The notes beneath the pieces are model-generated. The model was not told where the DNA came from and did no database searches. It saw only the letters and a program-made list of their open reading frames with translations. Below are positions 56,633 through 61,340 of a stretch of DNA of 61,340 bases, in pieces (within the stretch, counting starts at the first letter, position 1; every line of letters begins with the position of its first letter). The position numbers and the translations under genes were made by a program. This stretch comes from Kitasatospora phosalacinea. Its GTDB lineage: Bacteria > Actinomycetota > Actinomycetes > Streptomycetales > Streptomycetaceae. Location: positions 1 to 61,340 of the forward strand of contig NZ_JNWZ01000065.1 of assembly GCF_000716545.1 (NCBI RefSeq). Direction: 5' to 3'.

Positions 56633-58527
56633 CTGTCCTCGCCCAGCCGCAGCTGCATGGTGGTCTCCACCGGCTCCTCCGGCGGCAGCTCCACCGGGCG
56701 GCGCCCCCAGCTCGTCGTCCCGTCGTACCGGTCGAGGCCCCCGCCGCCCCCGTCGACCCCGCTGCCCCCGTACACGGGCTCGCCGCGCCGGGTGCCGTCC
56801 GCCCGCTGGTGCTCCACCCGGCGCGGCTCCGGCCGCCGGTGCTCGGGCCGCCGCGGCTCCGGCCGGGGCTGCGCCCGCACCGGCTCCGCCGCCGCCGGAC
56901 GCGGCAGCTCGGACCGCTGCGGCGCCGGGCCCAGCGGCGGACGCCCGCCCAGCCGCCCCGGCAGCCGCAGCGAGCGGTGGCGCCGCCCGGTGGCGACCTC
57001 CGCCCCCAGCAGCGCCACACCCGCCACCGGCACCCCGGTGCGGGCCAGCAGCTCCGAGACCCGGTCCGCCTCCTCCGGGCGCACGTTGCCCGCCATCAGC
57101 ACCACCAGCACCGCGTCCGCGTGCTGCACCAGGTCGTACGCGTCGTTCGCGTTCAGCAGCGGCGAGGAGTCGATCAGCACCACGTCCGCGTGCCGCCGGG
57201 CCAGCGCCAGCACCTCCCCGGCGCGCAGCACCAGCGCCGCCGGGTACGCGGTGGTGTGGCCGCCGGTGATCATCGCCACGTTCGGGACCCGGGTCGGCCG
57301 GATCAGGTCCACCAGGTCGGTCAGCTGCTCGGCGGAGAGCAGCTCCGCCATGCCCGGGCCCTCGTCCATCCCGAAGTGCGCGGTCAGCTCCGGCTGCCGG
57401 AAGTCGCAGTCCAGCACCAGCACCTGGCGTCCCGTCTCGCCCAGCGCCGCCGCCAGGTTCGCCACCGTGGTGGTCCGCCCGTCACCCGAACGCCCCGACA
57501 TCACCAGCACCACCGGCGCCGGCTGCACCGCCCGCCGCACCCGCCGGTCGTCCGGGTCCAGACCGCCCTGCCCGAACTGCGCGGACAGCGACTCCGGGCC
57601 GGTCAGCAGCAGCGTCGAACGCAGCGAACGGAACGCCTCGGTCGCCGGGTCCTCCGGGCGGGCCGTCACCAGCGGCTCGCGCAGCCGCCGCAGCCGCCGC
57701 GACAGCCGCGGGATCTCGCCGATCACCGGCAGGTTGAACGCCTCCTCGGTGCCGTCCCGGGTCCGCAGCCGGGTGTCCATCCGGGACAGCATCAGCGCCG
57801 CCACCACGCCCAGCGCCAGGCCGAGCACCACGGCCAGCGCCAGGCGCACCCCGCGCGAGGGCGAGGACAGCAGGCTCCCGCCCAGCTCCTTCGCGTCGAT
57901 CGAGCCCCACTGCTGGATCGCGTCGGTCTGGCTGTAGTTCTGCAGGTCGGCGATCGCGCCCAGGGTCTTGGTCAGCGCCGCCGTCGCCGTCGTCAACTGC
58001 GGCTGCAGCTTGGCCTGGTCGTTCGCGTTGGCCCGGCTGAACGACTTCTGCAGGTCGTCCAGTTGCGACTGCTGGGCGTCCGCCTGGGTGCGCAGCCGCT
58101 TGATCGACTCGTCGGCACTCCGCTTCGACTCCTGCGCGTAGCCGGTGATCGTCGCCTCGGCCAGCGCCTGCGCCAGCTCCGCGCAGGACGCCTGGGTCGG
58201 GCCGGTGGTGGTGAACAGCAGCATCTGGGTGGACTCCGCCGCCACCGTCCGGCGCGCGGTCAGCCCCGCCACGTCCGTCACGTGCAGCTTCTGCGCCGCC
58301 GCCGTGGTCACCGCGGAACCCTGCGCGTACGACAGCACCTGGTCGGCCCGCACGGTGTCCGCCGCGCCCGCGACCGGCGTGATCGCCACCTTGCACTGCC
58401 ACTTGCCGTTGTCCACGGCGTTCCCGGCCGGCGTCAGCAGGAAACCCACGACCAGCGCGGCCGCCGTGCACGCGGCCAGCAGCCGCCAGTACCGCCGCAG
58501 AACGGTGAACAGATTTGCCGGTTCCAC
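56629..58527 (-). CDS. Wzz/BY-kinase polysaccharide co-polymerase
   Basis: 632 aa. Wzz-like chain-length domain: TM1 about 17-34, extracytoplasmic coiled segment (about 60-225, SADESIKRLRTQADAQQSQLDDLQKSF), TM2 about 228-250. A cytoplasmic BY-kinase domain follows (about 265-520): Walker A SGRSGDGRTTTVANLA, A' VLVLDCDFRQPE, Walker B VVLIDSSPLLNA. The Walker A Lys of GxGK[ST] is replaced by Arg. The C-terminal tail is Pro/Arg-rich and has only two Tyr (VYGG and DRYDG), fewer than the Tyr cluster of typical autokinases. It may be a regulatory co-polymerase with weak or no kinase activity. First gene of the coupled minus-strand set. Confidence 0.88.
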   Translation of the reverse strand: MEPANLFTVLRRYWRLLAACTAAALVVGFLLTPAGNAVDNGKWQCKVAITPVAGAADTVRADQVLSYAQGSAVTTAAAQKLHVTDVAGLTARRTVAAESTQMLLFTTTGPTQASCAELAQALAEATITGYAQESKRSADESIKRLRTQADAQQSQLDDLQKSFSRANANDQAKLQPQLTTATAALTKTLGAIADLQNYSQTDAIQQWGSIDAKELGGSLLSSPSRGVRLALAVVLGLALGVVAALMLSRMDTRLRTRDGTEEAFNLPVIGEIPRLSRRLRRLREPLVTARPEDPATEAFRSLRSTLLLTGPESLSAQFGQGGLDPDDRRVRRAVQPAPVVLVMSGRSGDGRTTTVANLAAALGETGRQVLVLDCDFRQPELTAHFGMDEGPGMAELLSAEQLTDLVDLIRPTRVPNVAMITGGHTTAYPAALVLRAGEVLALARRHADVVLIDSSPLLNANDAYDLVQHADAVLVVLMAGNVRPEEADRVSELLARTGVPVAGVALLGAEVATGRRHRSLRLPGRLGGRPPLGPAPQRSELPRPAAAEPVRAQPRPEPRRPEHRRPEPRRVEHQRADGTRRGEPVYGGSGVDGGGGGLDRYDGTTSWGRRPVELPPEEPVETTMQLRLGEDR

Positions 58528-58830
58528 CGGTTGGTTCCCCTCGCCTCGTCACGGTGCACACGCGCCCCACGGCCGCACCCACCCCGGCGGGCGGCGCGCA
58601 TCGGTCACGGCCGGGCCGCACGCGCCCCCCGGCTGCGGCAAGAAAACGAACGCTCCAAGGCCCTGTCGGCCCTCCCCTGCGCCCGATGCTTCCCGCCCCG
58701 GACCTGCGGCGCAAGCGCTTTGGCCATACTGACACCTGGCTTCGGTCGGAATCCGGACGCACGCAAGCGAACTGACGTGGAGTCATCAAGGACCCGCCGG
58801 CCGGTTCGGCCGCCGCCCGCCCCCGCACCG
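58528..58830. other. 303-bp spacer with the probable promoter of the polysaccharide operon
   Basis: Between the Wzz/kinase start (58527) and the stop of the upstream glycosyltransferase (58831). On the minus strand a GTCAGTATGG stretch and the palindrome AAGCGCTT lie about 190-210 bp upstream of the start; I cannot fix a promoter. No ORF, repeat or RNA gene is apparent. Confidence 0.4.
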
Positions 58831-59967
58831 TCAGGCCAGTGCGCGTCCGTAGAACCCCACCATCCGCTCCGACACCTGCTCCAGCGTGTACCCGGCCAGG
58901 AAGCGCGCCCGCGCCGCCTTCGCCCGCACCAGCGCCTCGCCGCGCTCCTCCAACGCCCGCACCAGCGCCCCCGCCAGCGCCTCCGGCCGCTGCGGCGGCA
59001 CCAGCAGCGCGCACTCCTCCGAACCGCCCACCGTCTCGCGCAGCGCCGGCACGTCCGCGCACACCAGCGGCACCCCCACCCCCATCGCCTCCATCGCCGC
59101 GCTCCCCAGCCCCTCCCAGCGCGACGGCACCGCGAACACCTCGGACGCCGCCATCAGGTCGAACACGTCGTCCCGCGGCCCCAGGAACCGCACGCCCCCC
59201 GTCGCCGCCGCCAACTCCTCCAACCGCGCCGTCTCCGCCCCCCGGCTCCCCGCCAGCAGCAGCACCGCGTCCGGCCGCGCCGCCCGCACCCGGGGCCACG
59301 CCGACACCAGCACGTCCAACCCCTTCTGGTACTGCTGCCGGGCCGCCGCCAGCACCACCGGCACCTCCTCCGCCAACCCCAGCCCCGCCCGCACCCGCGC
59401 CCGCCGCTCCGCCGTCACCCGCCCCAGCAGCAGCGGGTCCCGGCCGCGCGGCACCACGTCGATCCGCCGCCGCGCCACCCGCAACCTGGCCGCCATCGCG
59501 TCCGCCACGTGCTCCGTCAACGCGTGGAACCGCCGCACCCCCTGCGCCGTCACCGCGTCCACCGCCTGCGCCGCCCGCACCTTCCACGGGTTCAACCCCC
59601 GCGCGTGCAGGTGCTCCGGCCCGTACGCCGAGTTCACCAGACTCGACACCACCGGCACCCGAGCCCCGAGGGCGGCCGTCCGGCCCAGCACGTCCGACTC
59701 GTACAGCGTCGTGTGCACCAGGTCCGGCCGCAGCCGGCGGAACTCGGCCCGCAACGCCGCCACCCGCGCCCGCCGCGACCCCCGCAGCACCGGGTGCACC
59801 CCGGCACCCGCCGCCCGCAACTCCTCCTGGAACCCGCCCGGCGACTCCTTCAGGAACGCCACGTGCAGCTCCACCCCCGAACGGACCAGCAGCGGGGCCA
59901 TCGCCACCAACCCCTGCTCCGCCCCGCCCACCCGGCTCACACTGTCGATCACGTACACGACACGCAC
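58831..59967 (-). CDS. GT4-like glycosyltransferase
   Basis: 378 aa from GTG at 59967 (VRVVYVIDSVSRVGGAEQGL), 8 nt after GAGGGGG; GTG at 59976 is possible. N-terminal acceptor domain with LVHTTLYESDVLGRTAAL; donor domain with VVLAAARQQYQKGLDVL and E-x7-E in PSRWEGLGSAAMEAMGVGVPLVCADVPALRE. It belongs to the same polysaccharide locus but is separated by 303 bp from the Wzz gene. Upstream it is divergent from the next glycosyltransferase gene (207-bp spacer). Confidence 0.9.
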   Translation of the reverse strand: MRVVYVIDSVSRVGGAEQGLVAMAPLLVRSGVELHVAFLKESPGGFQEELRAAGAGVHPVLRGSRRARVAALRAEFRRLRPDLVHTTLYESDVLGRTAALGARVPVVSSLVNSAYGPEHLHARGLNPWKVRAAQAVDAVTAQGVRRFHALTEHVADAMAARLRVARRRIDVVPRGRDPLLLGRVTAERRARVRAGLGLAEEVPVVLAAARQQYQKGLDVLVSAWPRVRAARPDAVLLLAGSRGAETARLEELAAATGGVRFLGPRDDVFDLMAASEVFAVPSRWEGLGSAAMEAMGVGVPLVCADVPALRETVGGSEECALLVPPQRPEALAGALVRALEERGEALVRAKAARARFLAGYTLEQVSERMVGFYGRALA

Positions 59968-60174
59968 CGTGCCCACCCCCTCGCCCGGGCCACCCCCTGA
60001 CCGCGGATCAGCATCCCAGCCGGACCCGCCCCGCGTCCCCCGAACCGGAGGAAACCCTTCGGGAACGCGGCCGGGGCCCGCGGCCGGAGCGCGCACCGGC
60101 TCCCAGCCCCGTTCCCCGCCCCTGATTCCGCGTCCCGCCGCCCCCGCCGCGCCCCGCTGGGTACCCTCGGCGCC

Positions 60175-61239
60175 ATGGCCGAGCCGCGGGTACTCCACGT
60201 CATCACCGACCCCAGGGCCCGCGGCGCGCAGCGCCTCGCCCGGGACCTGCACCGGGAGTTGCTGCGCCGCGGCCAGTCCTCCGAGCTGGCCGCGCTGCAC
60301 CCGCACCCCGACGCCGACCCCGGGGCCGCCGTCCCCGTGCTGGGCCCCTCCCGGCACCACCCCGCCACCCTGCGCGCCCTGCGCGGGCTCGCGGCCCGCG
60401 CGGACGTGGTGGTCGCGCACGGCTCCTCGACCCTCCAGGCGTGCGCGCTGGGCCTGTTCGCCGCCCGCACCCCCTTCGTGTACGTCAACATCGGCGACCC
60501 CCGGCACTGGACGGCCGACCCGCTGCGCCGACTGCGGGTGGGCGCGTTCCTGCACCGGGCCGCCGCCGTCGCCGCGATCTCGCCGCACGCCGCGGACGTC
60601 CTGCGCACCCGCTTCCGGCTCCCCGCCCGCCGCCTGCGCACCCTCCCCAACGCCCGCCCCGCCGACCGCTTCCCGCCCGCCGCCGACCCCGCCCGGAAGG
60701 CCGCCGACCGCGCCGGGCTCGGCCTGCCCGCCGAGGGCCCGCTGATCGCCTGGGTCGGCGCGCTCAGCCCCGAGAAGCGCCCCGACCTCGCACTCGCCGC
60801 GCACGCCCTGCTCCCGGCCGACGTCCACCTCGCGCTGGCCGGCGAAGGCCCCCTGCGCACCACCCTCGCCCCCGGCCCGCGCACCCACCTGCTCGGCCCG
60901 CTGGCCGACCCCGCGCCGCTCTACCGGGCCGCCGACCTGCTGCTGCTGACCAGCGACTCCGAGGGCGTCCCGGGCGTGCTGATCGAGGCCGCCCTGGCGG
61001 GCCTCCCGGCCGTGGCCACCGACGTCGGCTGGGTCTCCGACGTGGTCCGCCCCGGCGAGGGCGGCCTGCTCGTCCCGCCCGGCGACCCCGCCGCCCTCGC
61101 CGACGCGGTGCGCACCCTGCTCGCCGCCGACCGCGCCCCGTACGCGGCCGCCGCCCGGGCCCACGCCCTCGCCCACTTCGACCTCGCCGCCGTCACCACC
61201 GCCTGGCAGCACCTGCTGCGCGAGGTCGCCCGCCGCTAG
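60175..61239 (+). CDS. GT4-like glycosyltransferase
   Basis: 354 aa. TACCCT lies 7 nt before the ATG with no ribosome-binding site, so the mRNA may be leaderless. GT-B layout: N-terminal VLHVITDPRARGAQRLARDLHREL and VVVAHGSSTLQACAL; donor domain IAWVGALSPEKRPDLALAAHALL and SDSEGVPGVLIEAALAGLPAVATDVGWVSDVV with the E-x7-E motif. The TAG stop (61237-61239) lies in the CTAG edge of the palindromic repeat, so the element abuts or supplied the stop codon. Confidence 0.9.
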   Translation: MAEPRVLHVITDPRARGAQRLARDLHRELLRRGQSSELAALHPHPDADPGAAVPVLGPSRHHPATLRALRGLAARADVVVAHGSSTLQACALGLFAARTPFVYVNIGDPRHWTADPLRRLRVGAFLHRAAAVAAISPHAADVLRTRFRLPARRLRTLPNARPADRFPPAADPARKAADRAGLGLPAEGPLIAWVGALSPEKRPDLALAAHALLPADVHLALAGEGPLRTTLAPGPRTHLLGPLADPAPLYRAADLLLLTSDSEGVPGVLIEAALAGLPAVATDVGWVSDVVRPGEGGLLVPPGDPAALADAVRTLLAADRAPYAAAARAHALAHFDLAAVTTAWQHLLREVARR

Positions 61240-61340
61240 GCCCCGTCTTCAAACCCCCGTCTGCCCCACAACGCCTGGCACGCCCTCTCGCCGCACCGGG
61301 CGAAAGGCCAAGTACATCCAGTACGAGGCCTTCCACCCGG
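61237..61340. mobile_element. Copy B of the palindromic MITE-like element (cut by window end)
   Basis: First arm 61237-61309 (starts CTAGGCCCCGTCTTCAAAC), 17-nt centre AAGTACATCCAGTACGA (61310-61326), then the start of the second arm (GGCCTTCCACCCGG, 61327-61340) before the window ends. The outer 24-26 nt and the inner ~35 nt match copy A (39337-39435). Arms of the two copies are about 73-76 nt, so the full element should be about 165 bp and form one long hairpin. Confidence 0.85.

Noticed and set aside
1..61340. CRISPR array, rRNA, tRNA or prophage
   Set aside because: No repeat-spacer pattern, cloverleaf or phage structural genes were seen; the tandem repeats found have no spacers. Short structured RNAs cannot be excluded by eye.

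Overview
The window is very GC-rich. It has frequent GTG starts, abundant 4-nt ATGA/GTGA gene overlaps, actinobacterial families (AfsR/SARP regulator, XRE-DUF5753/DUF397 pair, DUF6643-like protein, SpoIIE-type phosphatase, polyprenol-phosphate mannose synthase) and DasR-like operators in front of chitinases. Together these point to a streptomycete chromosome (Streptomyces or Kitasatospora). I saw no rRNA, tRNA, CRISPR array, prophage module or PKS/NRPS megasynthase.

Layout. 1-6.3 kb: the end of etfA, a secreted S53 peptidase, a MatB-like malonyl-CoA synthetase followed by seven perfect 13-bp repeats, a P-loop/Nudix fusion and small conserved genes. 6.4-14.7 kb: a geranylgeranyl-reductase-family oxidoreductase and two secreted chitinases (GH18 with CBM2 and two FnIII domains; GH19 with two chitin-binding modules) on either side of an ArsR/MFS pair. 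Both chitinase promoters carry the same 30-bp operator block. 14.8-21 kb: enoyl-CoA hydratase, hexapeptide acyltransferase, a divergent MFS/ROK pair with overlapping promoters, a mannosyltransferase and a PhzF-like enzyme. 21.1-26.7 kb: a co-oriented sensor kinase / response regulator / SHOCT / ABC ATPase / FtsX-permease set behind an 18-bp perfect palindrome. 26.7-34 kb: a Cds1-like PLP enzyme preceded by five decamer repeats enclosed in a long hairpin, a DUF4267/TetR divergent pair, a DHA2 exporter and a 1069-aa AfsR-type regulator. 34.1-38.5 kb: many small genes (DUF397, XRE-DUF5753, three uncharacterised small proteins, a SUKH protein, GNAT, ester cyclase).

38.5-41.4 kb is a scarred region: a decayed IS5-type element, half of a long palindromic MITE-like repeat fused into the 3' end of a LysR gene, an intact SDR and a broken SDR. 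A second copy of the same palindromic repeat starts at the stop codon of the last gene (61237) and runs off the window. 41.4-44 kb: a TetR/FAD-monooxygenase pair with two tandem operators. 44.2-49 kb: a SpoIIE-type phosphatase (HTH, coiled coil, GAF, PP2C, HATPase) convergent with a beta-helix/CbxX-type AAA protein. 49-51.7 kb: MOSC protein, DUF6643-like protein, MscL.

51.7-61.2 kb is a cell-surface polysaccharide locus. A Wzz/tyrosine-autokinase gene heads a tightly coupled minus-strand set (GT4 glycosyltransferase, GNAT, polytopic membrane protein, DegT aminotransferase), with two further glycosyltransferases upstream in divergent orientation. The locus probably continues past the right edge.

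The most notable structures are the 166-bp-class palindromic element in two copies, the decamer-in-hairpin element before the cds1-like gene, the shared chitinase operator block, the 18-bp palindrome of the two-component/ABC operon, paired TetR operators at two loci, and at least eight genes with a -10-like hexamer 6-8 nt before the start codon and little or no ribosome-binding site.
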